Notes: generated by a model from the letters alone, not told the origin. Positions 15,415-23,670 are shown, numbered from the stretch's first letter. The stretch is DNA of 28,279 nt from CAYJEQ01 sp964369235 (GCA_964369235.1 CAYJEQ010000030.1:1-28279), one strand, 5' to 3'. Numbers and translations are program-made.

Positions 15415-18087
15415 ATGAGTAATATGAAACAAAATAATTTTGTAAACGCAACTAAGATTGATGGCTTAGATAGTATTATCGGAAGTCAAAATCTTTTTAC
15501 AAAAGCAGTAGAAGATGACAATAGTAGCGACGACATTAAAAAAGTTAAAACCTGTTGTCGTGCCTGTATTGCAAACTGCGGTGTTATAGCCACAGTTAAA
15601 AACGGCAGAGTAATAAAACTACAGGGAGATCCAGAGGATAGAATGAGTAAAGGGCGTATGTGTGCTAAGGGACTTTCTGGCATACAGGCTTTATATCATC
15701 CTAATAGAAATAAATACCCTATGATGAGAGTAGGGAAAAGAGGGGAAAATAAGTGGAGAAGAATTTCTTGGGATAAAGCAATTGATATAATTGCTAAGAA
15801 ATTAATGGAAACTTATGAAAACTACGGCCCGGAAACACTATTTTGTTCTACTGGTGGTGGTGGTAACCCAGAAATCTGGAGTATTGCGAGATTTTGTAAT
15901 ATATTTGGTACACCTAACTGGTTTGAGCCAGGATGTGCACAATGTTATCTACCACGAGTTCTTGCTTATACAATGATGTATGGTGGAGAAGATCCAAGTA
16001 TCGCTGACTCCAACGCGCTAGAGCTATATGACACAGAGAACACTCCTATTAAAACATTAGTAATGTGGGGAACAGCACCTTCATACTCCTGTCCAGCTAG
16101 TGGTGGTGGTGCAGTAGTGGATCTGCGTGCTAAAGGTATGCAGACTATAGTAGTTGACCCTAGATTAACACCAGATGCTGCTAAAGCTAATGTGTGGCTA
16201 CCTGTAAGACCAGGTTCTGATGTGGCACTGCTAATGTCTTGGATTAGATATATTATATACAACGATCTATTTGACCATGATTTTGTAATGAAGTGGACAA
16301 ATCTACCTTACCTAGTAGATGTAGAAACACAGATGCTTCTAAGAGCAGAAAAAAGCTCCCAGCCAAATGTACCAGATACATTTACAGTATGGGATAATAA
16401 AACTTCTTCAGCTCAGCCACTGGTATATCCATGGAATGATCAGCTAGATGTTGCACTAGAAGGTAGCTTTACTATAGATGGTAGAGTATACAAAACAGGA
16501 TACACACTACTAAAAGAGCAGGTGGCAGAATTTACACTAGAACATGCTGCTGACCTATGTGGACTAGATCCAAACAAGATTGAAGAAGCAATTAAGATGT
16601 TTGTTACTAACACACCAAGTGCAATAGCCCTAGGGGTAAGTACCGACCAGACTAATAACTCTACACAGGCTGCTATGGCTGCTGCAATCATTGACCTACT
16701 TATGGGTAATGTGGAAAAGCCTGGTACACTTATGCAGAGATTCCGTAAAAGTGGTGTATTTGACATGCCTAACTACCCAGTTCCTATTGCAGCTGATAGA
16801 CTGCCAGAAGAACAGCTTAAAAAGCGCCTAGGTGGTATTGAGCATAAAGGTCTACATATTTGGTATGCAGGACATCCAACAAGTATTTTTGATGCAATAC
16901 TAACTGGTAAGCCATATAAACCAAGAGTATGGATTGACCGTTCTGGTAATAAAATGGCTGCTGTTGCAGATAGCCATAAGGTTAAGCGTGCAATTGATGA
17001 GCTGGACTTTATTGTACATATGTACATGTATCCAACATCATTCTCTGCATACGCTGATATTCTGTTGCCTACAGCTGAATGGCTGGAAACAGATATGATC
17101 GTAGAAACAAGAAATACACTATGTGCTAGACAGCAGGTTACACATCTATGGGAAACAATTGATGAAACAGTAATCTGGTCTATGATTGCAAAGCGTTGTG
17201 GTGAACTAGGCCACGAAGGGTGCAGAAAATCCTTTGATGCTGAGTATATGGGTAAGGATCTTCCGTACTGGGATCATGTAACAGAACTATGGGATCATTT
17301 CCTTGATAGAGTGGATCTAACATTTGATAAGCTAAAAGAGAATACTCCTTATGAATATATGCCACTTGAAGACTGGAAAACCTACTATGTTTACAAGAAA
17401 GAAGATCCAAAAACTGGTCTTCCTAAGGGCTTTAACACACCATCTAAAAAGTGTGAGCTATACCTTGAAAGCATGATTACATTAGGTAGAACAGGACAGC
17501 CTTTTGTAAACTGTGAACTACCTCCAGCATCTCAGGATTATTCACCACTACCATACTACATGGAGCCAAACGAAAGCCCAAGAGGCAATCCGGAAGATGT
17601 TGCTAAATATCCTTTAACAATGACAGGTGGACGAATACCTTTCTATCACCATAATACACTGAGAAATGTACCGTGGTTAAGAGAGATATACCCTGTCCCA
17701 GAACTATGGATGTACCCAACAGATGCTGAGAAATACGGAGTTGCTGATGGAGACTGGGCATGGATATCCTCTAAGCGTGGTGAGATTAGAGCTGTTGTAT
17801 CAGTAACAGAGGGAATTAAGCCAGGGGTTGTATACATGGAAAGATTCTGGAATCCAGAAACACTTAATACCGAAACTCATGGATGGAAAGAGATGAATGT
17901 TAATGTACTAACAAGTGCTGAAGGGCCATTTAACCCAGAGGTAGGTACATATACACTTAGAGGTTTCCAGGTTGGAGTTCGCTCAGCTGAAGGCCCACCA
18001 GAAGGTATCTGGACAAAGCCTAAGGACTTTATGGCTTGGCTAGCTAAACCGGCTGATCCATCACCAGAGGTTTTAGGCCGTAACTAA
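15415..18087 (+). CDS. Cytoplasmic molybdopterin (bis-MGD) oxidoreductase, catalytic subunit
   Basis: This is an 890-residue member of the DMSO reductase superfamily. An N-terminal [4Fe-4S] site, C48-x2-C51-x3-C55-x27-C83, is followed by the molybdopterin domains (SWDKAIDIIAKKL at 118-130, VVDPRLTPDA at 247-256, a PGSDVALL segment) and a C-terminal molydopterin-dinucleotide-binding domain (TMTGGRIPFYHHNTLRN). The probable Mo/W ligand region is EPGCAQC (171-177), with Cys174 or Cys177 as candidates. There is no twin-arginine signal, so it works in the cytoplasm. The start at 15415 has GGAAGGG 7 nt upstream. It is followed by a four-cluster protein, a TorD-AsrA fusion and AsrB, which together would supply NAD(P)H electrons. 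Candidate reactions are dehydroxylation, transhydroxylation or oxyanion/sulfur reduction. I could not place it in a named subfamily. Confidence 0.9.
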   Translation: MSNMKQNNFVNATKIDGLDSIIGSQNLFTKAVEDDNSSDDIKKVKTCCRACIANCGVIATVKNGRVIKLQGDPEDRMSKGRMCAKGLSGIQALYHPNRNKYPMMRVGKRGENKWRRISWDKAIDIIAKKLMETYENYGPETLFCSTGGGGNPEIWSIARFCNIFGTPNWFEPGCAQCYLPRVLAYTMMYGGEDPSIADSNALELYDTENTPIKTLVMWGTAPSYSCPASGGGAVVDLRAKGMQTIVVDPRLTPDAAKANVWLPVRPGSDVALLMSWIRYIIYNDLFDHDFVMKWTNLPYLVDVETQMLLRAEKSSQPNVPDTFTVWDNKTSSAQPLVYPWNDQLDVALEGSFTIDGRVYKTGYTLLKEQVAEFTLEHAADLCGLDPNKIEEAIKMFVTNTPSAIALGVSTDQTNNSTQAAMAAAIIDLLMGNVEKPGTLMQRFRKSGVFDMPNYPVPIAADRLPEEQLKKRLGGIEHKGLHIWYAGHPTSIFDAILTGKPYKPRVWIDRSGNKMAAVADSHKVKRAIDELDFIVHMYMYPTSFSAYADILLPTAEWLETDMIVETRNTLCARQQVTHLWETIDETVIWSMIAKRCGELGHEGCRKSFDAEYMGKDLPYWDHVTELWDHFLDRVDLTFDKLKENTPYEYMPLEDWKTYYVYKKEDPKTGLPKGFNTPSKKCELYLESMITLGRTGQPFVNCELPPASQDYSPLPYYMEPNESPRGNPEDVAKYPLTMTGGRIPFYHHNTLRNVPWLREIYPVPELWMYPTDAEKYGVADGDWAWISSKRGEIRAVVSVTEGIKPGVVYMERFWNPETLNTETHGWKEMNVNVLTSAEGPFNPEVGTYTLRGFQVGVRSAEGPPEGIWTKPKDFMAWLAKPADPSPEVLGRN

Positions 18088-18129
18088 GTTTCAAATACAT
18101 GAATTTATTCATGTTAGGGTTTTTGTGAT

Positions 18130-18153
18130 TTTCGGTAGGGGAAACCACCGAAA
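18130..18153 (+). promoter_or_regulatory. Intercistronic hairpins in the Mo-enzyme operon
   Basis: TTTCGGT(a)GG / CCACCGAAA forms a 9-bp stem with one bulged A and loop GGAAA. Just upstream (about 18100-18117) ACATGAAT / ATTCATGT forms another stem. There is no T-tract, so these look like mRNA-processing or stability elements that could set different levels of subunits. Confidence 0.45.
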
Positions 18154-18215
18154 GAAAGCCATTTAAAATTTATGTGGCAATACCACAAAACATCATGAAA
18201 GGAATGGATATTATA

Positions 18216-18839
18216 ATGAGTCAATACACATTCGTTGTAGATTTAGATAGATGTATAGGATGTAAAGGCTGTCAGGTTGCATGTAAGATGGAAAATGGTA
18301 CAACACTAGGATGTGACCGTATTAAGGTTAGAGAGGTAGGGCCGACAGGAACCTACCCTAATCTAGAAATGTATTTTCTACCTACAATGTGCCAGCAGTG
18401 TGAAAACCCTGTTTGTCTAGAAGTGTGCCCTAATGGCGCTATATATAAAAGACAGGAAGACGGCGTGGTACTAATCAATAGTAAAAAATGCATTGGTTGC
18501 CAGAGCTGTAATAAAAAATGTCCATATCATGCTACTACATATAATGAAAATAGCCGTACTATGGATAAATGTACTCTATGCGCTCAGGCAAGAGAAGTAG
18601 GGGAAAGCCCAGCTTGCGTAAACAACTGTGCAGGTAGAGCCCTTAATTATGGAGATATTAATGATCCAGAAAGCAAAGTGTCCAAGCTGTTAGAAGAAGC
18701 TGGTGAGGGAAAAGTTTTCTCTATAAGAAACTATGGAAACAATCCTACAACCAGATATATACTTCGTCATAGCAAATGGCAGGATGTATTACCCCATGGA
18801 TTAAATGAAGTATCGAGTAAGAAAGGAAGTAGAGCATGA
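18216..18839 (+). CDS. Four-[4Fe-4S] electron transfer subunit (DmsB/PhsB-like)
   Basis: This 207-residue protein has four cysteine clusters of the DmsB/NrfC type: CIGCKGCQVAC (residues 13-23), CQQCENPVCLEVCP, CIGCQSCNKKCP, and CTLC...CVNNC. It should form a chain of four cubanes beside the molybdopterin subunit and pass electrons to its Fe-S site. No membrane anchor gene (DmsC/PsrC) and no signal peptide are present, agreeing with a soluble complex. I chose the ATG at 18216, with AAAGGA 13 nt upstream; a GTG 14 codons earlier would add a non-conserved N-terminus. Its TGA overlaps the ATG of the next gene (ATGA), so translation is coupled. Confidence 0.92.
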   Translation: MSQYTFVVDLDRCIGCKGCQVACKMENGTTLGCDRIKVREVGPTGTYPNLEMYFLPTMCQQCENPVCLEVCPNGAIYKRQEDGVVLINSKKCIGCQSCNKKCPYHATTYNENSRTMDKCTLCAQAREVGESPACVNNCAGRALNYGDINDPESKVSKLLEEAGEGKVFSIRNYGNNPTTRYILRHSKWQDVLPHGLNEVSSKKGSRA

Positions 18840-20560
18840 TAAATAATAATAGCAAAACAGAGCTAAAAGAGTTAATGAATAATCGACGCAATATCTATCA
18901 GCTACTGTCCAGATTATTTCAAACTGAAATTGATGAGGCTTTGCTAAATGGATTAAAAACAATTACATTACCAGTTGGTTTAGATGGAAGTTTACTATCT
19001 GAATATAACAGTGCTTTTGAGAGATATAATGAGTATTTTGCCAATGATTTTGATGAGAGTATTGATGATTTAGCAGTGGATTATGCTACAACATTCCTAG
19101 GAGCAGGTATTGCTCAGGGTGCGTCAGCATTCCCTTATGAATCAGTGTACACCAGTGTTAAAAAGATTATGATGCAGGAAGCATGGAGCGAAGTTATCCA
19201 GATTTACAAGGATAATGGCATACAGCGTCATGATAATCACAATGATTTAATGGAAGATCATATTTCCATCGAGCTTGGATTTATGGCTTATCTATGTGAA
19301 GAAACAGCTGAATATACAGATATGCTATCAGGACTAGAAAAGCAGAAAGAATTTATAAATCGTCATCTGCTAAACTGGGTTCCAACATTCTGTCTAGATA
19401 TTAAGCAGTATGCTGATACAGAGTTTTACCGTATGATTGGCCAGCTAACCAGCGCATTCCTACAGTTAGACAGTGTGATTATTGATCAGATGATAGTAGC
19501 TAGTAAATCGAGAAAAATTCCTACAGAAAGCTTCACAGTTAAAACTGATAAAATGAACAGTATAATAGGTGAGCTAAAAAAGGAATATAGGGTATATGGT
19601 CCAGCTTTTATCACAGATAATACTACTTTAGAAACCGATAGCGTAGTTCGTTATCAGGAGATTGAAAAGCTAGAGGATATAGTTTTAGATCGTCAGTCTA
19701 CATTTTCCATTAAAGAAACTGTATACCCAGTACTGCAAACACTACTAACATTTGACCAAGAAGAAACCACAGCTGTAACCAATAAGGACACTAAAGGTAT
19801 TATTATCTTTGCAAGACCTTGTGATGTTAATGGCCTAAGAAGACTTGATAATATCTTCCTAGCAAATGGTGGTATAGTGGATCCATACTACAAGCTGATG
19901 AGAGAGAAAATCAGAATTTTTGTTTTACAGTGTAATGAGACTTTTGATAATTGTTTCTGCGTATCTACAAATAGTAACATTACAGATAACTACAGCGTAG
20001 GCTGTAAGATTTCCAAGGATAATGTTAAAATTGCAGTTACCGATAGTGAGTTCCTACCATACTTTGCAGGTGAGGAAAGCAGTGACTATCAGGTTGAGTT
20101 TATTACAGAGAATAAAAATGCAATAAGCCTACCTAACATTGATAGCACCGAAACATTAAATAAGGTTCATAAGTTCTCTATGTGGGATGAGATGAGCGAA
20201 GATTGTATTAGCTGCGGTGGATGTAATACTGTTTGTCCAACCTGTAGCTGTTATGATACAGTAGATTACCTAAATCAGGAAAACAGCTCAAAAGGTAAGA
20301 GATGCCGAGTATGGAGCTCCTGTATGCTACCTGACTTCTCTAAAACAGCTGGTGGCCATGTTGCTAGACCTCTGCCATCACAGATGATGAGATTTAAAAC
20401 CCTACATAAAGTTTATGATTATAATAAGAGATTTGGTGGGGAGGAGCATATGTGTGTTGGATGTGGTAGATGTATAATTAATTGTCCTAAGGATATTTCT
20501 TTTAGTAGTATCGTTAACCGTCTAGCAGATAGCCTAGATGCTCTAAACCAATCTAAATAA
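18836..20560 (+). CDS. TorD-family chaperone fused to AsrA-type iron-sulfur protein
   Basis: This is a 574-residue fusion in one uninterrupted frame. Residues about 10-215 are a TorD/DmsD-type molybdoenzyme chaperone (NIYQLLSRLF; DYATTFLG; AFPYESVY; DHISIELGFMAYLCEE; HLLNWVPTFC). Residues about 236-574 match anaerobic sulfite reductase subunit A: ARPCDVNGLRRLD (326-338), then two [4Fe-4S] motifs C457-x2-C460-x2-C463-x3-C467 and C540-x2-C543-x2-C546-x3-C550. The AsrA part should relay electrons from AsrB to the four-cluster subunit. The TorD part should mature or hold the Mo enzyme encoded two genes upstream. AsrA alone is about 347 residues, so the extra 220 are the chaperone. Read with its neighbours, it couples cofactor insertion to the electron donor. 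I know of no named example of this fusion. Confidence 0.9.
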   Translation: MINNNSKTELKELMNNRRNIYQLLSRLFQTEIDEALLNGLKTITLPVGLDGSLLSEYNSAFERYNEYFANDFDESIDDLAVDYATTFLGAGIAQGASAFPYESVYTSVKKIMMQEAWSEVIQIYKDNGIQRHDNHNDLMEDHISIELGFMAYLCEETAEYTDMLSGLEKQKEFINRHLLNWVPTFCLDIKQYADTEFYRMIGQLTSAFLQLDSVIIDQMIVASKSRKIPTESFTVKTDKMNSIIGELKKEYRVYGPAFITDNTTLETDSVVRYQEIEKLEDIVLDRQSTFSIKETVYPVLQTLLTFDQEETTAVTNKDTKGIIIFARPCDVNGLRRLDNIFLANGGIVDPYYKLMREKIRIFVLQCNETFDNCFCVSTNSNITDNYSVGCKISKDNVKIAVTDSEFLPYFAGEESSDYQVEFITENKNAISLPNIDSTETLNKVHKFSMWDEMSEDCISCGGCNTVCPTCSCYDTVDYLNQENSSKGKRCRVWSSCMLPDFSKTAGGHVARPLPSQMMRFKTLHKVYDYNKRFGGEEHMCVGCGRCIINCPKDISFSSIVNRLADSLDALNQSK

Positions 20561-20588
20561 GAGCCTCTTTAATGAAAGGAATACAATT

Positions 20589-21383
20589 ATGGAACAAAAT
20601 GTGCTAATCCCAAAACCATATAAAATTACACAGATGATACACCACACACCATTAGAGTGTACATTTCGTGTTAGCTGTGATATAGAGCCAGGATATGGGC
20701 AGTTCTTTATGCTTTCACTGCCTACAGTCGGAGAAGCGCCAATATCTGCTAGTGGCAAGGGCCCAGGTTATGTTGAGTTTACCATTAGAAATATTGGATA
20801 TTTAACACAGGCTCTATTTGATCTTGAGCCAGGTAATACAATGTTTATTCGTGGGCCTTATGGTAATCAGTTTCCAATAAGCCAGTTTGAGAATAAAGAT
20901 ATATTAATAATAGCAGGTGGTACAGGTGTTGCTCCTGTAATGACTACTATTAATCATTTTTACAATCATCCAGAGGTATGTAAGTCGGTAAATATCATTG
21001 CAGGTTTTAAAAATAAAGAATCTGTACTATTTAAAAGTGACATGGATAAGTTCCAGGAGCGCTTTAATGTAATAAAAACTTTAGATAATGAAACTTGTGA
21101 TGGTTATGAAAAAGGTTTTGTAACTGAGCATATTGAAAAGATACCATTATCTAGTTTTACAGATTATAATGTGGTTATTGTAGGGCCAACGCCAATGATG
21201 AGAGCTGCTGCAGCCCAGTGTGTAAAGCAGGGTGTAGAGGAAAGTAAAATATGGGTATCCTTTGAGAGAAAAATGTGTTGTGGTCTAGGCAAGTGTGGAC
21301 ACTGTAAGATTAATGATACATATATCTGTATTGATGGTCCTGTATTTAACTATGCTGATGCAAAAGACAGACTAATGGACTAA
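20589..21383 (+). CDS. asrB: AsrB-type NAD(P)H-dependent flavin/[2Fe-2S] reductase
   Basis: This 264-residue protein aligns with anaerobic sulfite reductase subunit B. The FAD-binding EAPISAS is at 49-55, RGPYG at 88-92 and nucleotide-binding AGGTGVAP at 109-116. A C-terminal cysteine cluster for a [2Fe-2S] centre follows (C230, C231, C236, C239, C247), as in dihydroorotate dehydrogenase electron-transfer subunits. It should oxidise NAD(P)H and pass electrons to the AsrA half of the preceding protein. GAAAGGA lies 8 nt before the start. No asrC (siroheme sulfite reductase) follows; the operon ends at the terminator 21434-21470. Its acceptor is therefore probably the molybdoenzyme rather than sulfite reductase. 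The asrB symbol denotes family only. Confidence 0.92.
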   Translation: MEQNVLIPKPYKITQMIHHTPLECTFRVSCDIEPGYGQFFMLSLPTVGEAPISASGKGPGYVEFTIRNIGYLTQALFDLEPGNTMFIRGPYGNQFPISQFENKDILIIAGGTGVAPVMTTINHFYNHPEVCKSVNIIAGFKNKESVLFKSDMDKFQERFNVIKTLDNETCDGYEKGFVTEHIEKIPLSSFTDYNVVIVGPTPMMRAAAAQCVKQGVEESKIWVSFERKMCCGLGKCGHCKINDTYICIDGPVFNYADAKDRLMD

Positions 21384-21433
21384 TAAAATTTTATAAACAG
21401 CAGTGCACTTTAGCGCTGTAAAACAGAGACTTA

Positions 21434-21470
21434 AAGGCTATCCTAGGGTAAAGATTACTAGGGTAGCCTT
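21434..21470 (+). terminator. Terminator of the Mo-enzyme operon
   Basis: AAGGCTATCCTAG / CTAGGGTAGCCTT pair over 13 bp with one G-U, extended by AACAG/CTGTT, followed by GTTT. The surrounding stretch 21384-21924 (541 bp) has no credible gene; besides this terminator it holds the EAL-gene promoter and leader. Confidence 0.8.
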
Positions 21471-21736
21471 CTGTTGTTTACAAAAGTAGCTGCTAGGATA
21501 GTAAAAATAATTGCGGGATAAACATTTAAATTTTAATAATAAATATTAGTTAATTTACAGAATACACAATATCAATAGAATGGGAATAATTTGCATATAG
21601 TGGATTTGCTACAATGCACAAATGATACAACAAAGGGAAAAATATATCAATCTGTCAAAAAAGTCAAATAAAGGATATGGATATTAATAAACTAAGAACA
21701 ATTTTTAAATTATACAAAATGTTTTATATCTTTTTC

Positions 21737-21765
21737 TTGTAAATCCTGCGAAAAAATTGTATAAT
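21737..21765 (+). promoter_or_regulatory. Strong sigma-A promoter for the EAL gene
   Basis: TTGTAA (21737-21742) and a perfect TATAAT (21760-21765) are exactly 17 bp apart. Transcription would leave a leader of about 150 nt with a TCGCC/GGCGA hairpin (about 21804-21831). I looked for a c-di-GMP riboswitch in this leader and did not find its conserved core. Confidence 0.8.
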
Positions 21766-21924
21766 AGAAGAAGAAAAGTGACATGATTACGATAAAATAT
21801 TTTCGCCATGTAAGGGAATGCATAAGGCGATATTTAGATAGGAAGATGTATATAACCAGCTTGTTAATTATAGTATAATATGATTATCTAATAGGGTTAT
21901 ATATGAGAAAGGCAAGGGTACCCC

Positions 21925-23154
21925 ATGAATGTAAATGATACATACCTAGATCCACATTTAGGTATATCAAATAGCATGAAGCTCCGTCAGGATATAAAAG
22001 AGGGAAAAATTAATAAGCTATGTATGACTGAGGTTGTAAATGCAGATGTTTCTATTGCTGCCTATGGTGAGGAAGTATACTATAGTGGCTGTAAAGATGT
22101 TTTAGACAATGTTGCATTAGGACTAAAATCTGCTGGCTTAGATCAATTTATCCATCTATATAGCTTCAATTACAAGAACTTTGTACTTGCAGCTGATAGC
22201 AATATGTCCAAAGATGACTTCTTCGCTATTATTAAGCAGATATATTTTCAGTATGAATCTGCTTCCTCAACTTCTGTAGAGGTAAGTGCAGTTTCACGAT
22301 TTGCAGTTGTGCTACAGGAAGATAGACTGATAGAACGAGCATTACACTGTCACCTAGTTGCTAAGGATACTCAGGAGAACTTTGTACTATCACCGGATCA
22401 CTTTGATATGGCAAGTGTTATTAATGAGGACGCTAAGGTTTTAGATATAATAAATTTTGCAATGGAAGAGCATAGAGTAGTGCCATTTTATCAGGGAATA
22501 AGAAACAACAAAACTGGTAAGATAGATAAATACGAAGCCTTGATGCGTATAGTAGAAGAGGACGGCACTATATACAGTCCAGCACTGTTTCTAGATGTTG
22601 CAAAGAAATATAAGATATACAATAGTCTAAGCCTAATGATGGTAGAGAAGGCACTAGAAGAGTTTAGAAATAGACCAGAACAGCTATCTATAAATATATC
22701 TGCCTATGATATAGGTAATGAGCAGTTTACAACATGGTTTTTAGAAACTATAAAAACATATCCTAACACTCATAATCTAGTTATTGAATTTGTAGAAACT
22801 GAGAATTACCAAGACGGTAAGCTATTTGACTTTATCCGTCAGGTTCGTAAACATGGCTGTAAAGTATCTGCAGATGACTTTGGCTCTGGATATGCTACAT
22901 ACTCAGCAATTATATCACTATCACCATCTTATATTAAGATTGATGGAACTATAATTAAAGATGTTGCCACAGCAAAAGAAAATGTAATAATACTTAGATC
23001 TATCTGCTTTATGGCAGAATTAGTAGGGGCAGAAACAATAGCTGAGTATGTGGAAAATGAAGAAATACAGGCTGTACTAGAGGAATATGGTGTAAACTAT
23101 TCCCAAGGGTATTTATATAGTAAGCCACTTCCTATTGACAAGCTATTAGACTAA
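21925..23154 (+). CDS. c-di-GMP phosphodiesterase with degenerate GGDEF and EAL domains
   Basis: This 409-residue cytoplasmic protein should hydrolyse cyclic di-GMP to pGpG. The EAL domain (about residues 175-405) keeps the signature residues: YEAL (203-206), INIS with Asn257, IEFVE (Glu288), DDFGSG (317-322), IKID with Lys338, the AET glutamate (370) and QGYLYSKP (394-401). Residues 1-160 look like a decayed GGDEF domain: DPHLGISN replaces the usual DPLTGLPN, and SFNYKNF stands where GGDEF should be. Cyclase activity is therefore lost, and the domain may be allosteric. No membrane or PAS segment is seen. AGAAAGG lies 12 nt before the start. It has its own promoter and is monocistronic, next to the reductase operon. 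Confidence 0.93.
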   Translation: MNVNDTYLDPHLGISNSMKLRQDIKEGKINKLCMTEVVNADVSIAAYGEEVYYSGCKDVLDNVALGLKSAGLDQFIHLYSFNYKNFVLAADSNMSKDDFFAIIKQIYFQYESASSTSVEVSAVSRFAVVLQEDRLIERALHCHLVAKDTQENFVLSPDHFDMASVINEDAKVLDIINFAMEEHRVVPFYQGIRNNKTGKIDKYEALMRIVEEDGTIYSPALFLDVAKKYKIYNSLSLMMVEKALEEFRNRPEQLSINISAYDIGNEQFTTWFLETIKTYPNTHNLVIEFVETENYQDGKLFDFIRQVRKHGCKVSADDFGSGYATYSAIISLSPSYIKIDGTIIKDVATAKENVIILRSICFMAELVGAETIAEYVENEEIQAVLEEYGVNYSQGYLYSKPLPIDKLLD

Positions 23155-23166
23155 TTAATAAATAAA

Positions 23167-23178
23167 GGTTATATAACC
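23167..23178. repeat. 12-bp perfect palindrome
   Basis: GGTTATATAACC lies just after the EAL gene stop and just before the large hairpin. It may be a protein-binding site; nothing firmer can be said. Confidence 0.35.
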
Positions 23179-23180
23179 AA

Positions 23181-23256
23181 TGTTGGGGTACTGTCCATCG
23201 CCGACGGTGAGGGACAGTACTCCAACAGAATTTACCCCAACATTTATTATAGAGCC
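23181..23256. repeat. Large hairpin repeat, TTGGGGTACT family
   Basis: TGTTGGGGTACTGTCC (23181-23196) pairs with GGACAGTACTCCAACA (23212-23227) over 16 bp with one G-U and an inner TCGCC/GGTGA stem. A third segment TACCCCAACA (23233-23242) can replace the outer 3' arm. Its right part (23218-23256) matches 33 of 40 aligned positions of 544-582, and its outer stem is shared with 28194-28240. Confidence 0.75.
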
Positions 23257-23262
23257 TAAATA

Positions 23263-23301
23263 AAAGGGATAATTCACCAGTGATGGCTGAATTATCCCTT
23301 T
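23263..23301 (+). terminator. Terminator after the EAL gene
   Basis: AAAGGGATAATTC / GAATTATCCCTTT is a perfect 13-bp stem with an inner CCA/TGG pairing, followed by ATTG on the + strand. Confidence 0.8.
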
Positions 23302-23336
23302 ATTGTAGCTAAAACAGTTGATCTAGCTTTATGAAA

Positions 23337-23381
23337 AATAAGGTCTATTCCCAAACTTTAAGAGAGGGAATAGACCTTATT
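23337..23381. terminator. Terminator of rqcP
   Basis: AATAAGGTCTATTCCC / GGGAATAGACCTTATT is a perfect 16-bp stem. Read on the - strand it ends in TTTTTC, so it terminates the rqcP transcript; it may also stop + strand transcription from the EAL side. Confidence 0.88.
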
Positions 23382-23401
23382 ATAGATTATAACTTATAGA
23401 T

Positions 23402-23644
23402 TTACTCAATAACAATATAGTTGGTACTAGCAGTTTCTTTGGTTGCATGTTCACTAACCTTTAAAACCTGTACTTTAAGAGGCTTAGAGCCTAGCTGTAT
23501 TTCTATAATGTCATTTTCTTTTATATCGTAGGAGGCACGAGCTATTTTGCCATTTACAAGTACACGACCTGCATCACAGGCTTCATTAGCAATGGTACGG
23601 CGCTTGATTAGGCGAGTAACCTTTAAATATTTATCTAATCTCAT
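23402..23644 (-). CDS. rqcP: RqcP (YabO), S4-domain ribosome quality control factor
   Basis: This 80-residue protein consists of one S4 RNA-binding domain (MRLDKYLKVTRLIKRRTIANEACDAG... VNG ... Y.IK..D.IEI). It matches YabO/RqcP, which binds stalled 50S subunits beside RqcH and drives elongation of C-terminal alanine tails in bacterial ribosome-associated quality control. The length matches the family. AGAAAGG lies 11 nt upstream of the ATG. In Bacillus, yabO follows yabN (mazG) and yabM (spoVB-like); the same order is kept here with hup inserted. A perfect terminator separates it from hup, so expression depends on read-through or an undetected promoter. Confidence 0.92.
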   Translation of the reverse strand: MRLDKYLKVTRLIKRRTIANEACDAGRVLVNGKIARASYDIKENDIIEIQLGSKPLKVQVLKVSEHATKETASTNYIVIE

Positions 23645-23670
23645 TTGGTTAAATACCTTTCTATTATTTT

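Noticed and set aside
15415..21383. Anaerobic sulfite reductase operon asrABC
   Set aside because: AsrA and AsrB are present but there is no siroheme AsrC; the catalytic protein is a molybdopterin enzyme.
21677..21742. A 21-codon frame beginning ATGGATATTAAT upstream of the EAL gene
   Set aside because: The AAGGA is directly adjacent to the ATG, and the frame ends inside the -35 box of a consensus promoter; most likely chance.
21772..21924. c-di-GMP riboswitch in the leader of the EAL gene
   Set aside because: The conserved GEMM core sequences are not present; only a short TCGCC/GGCGA hairpin is seen.
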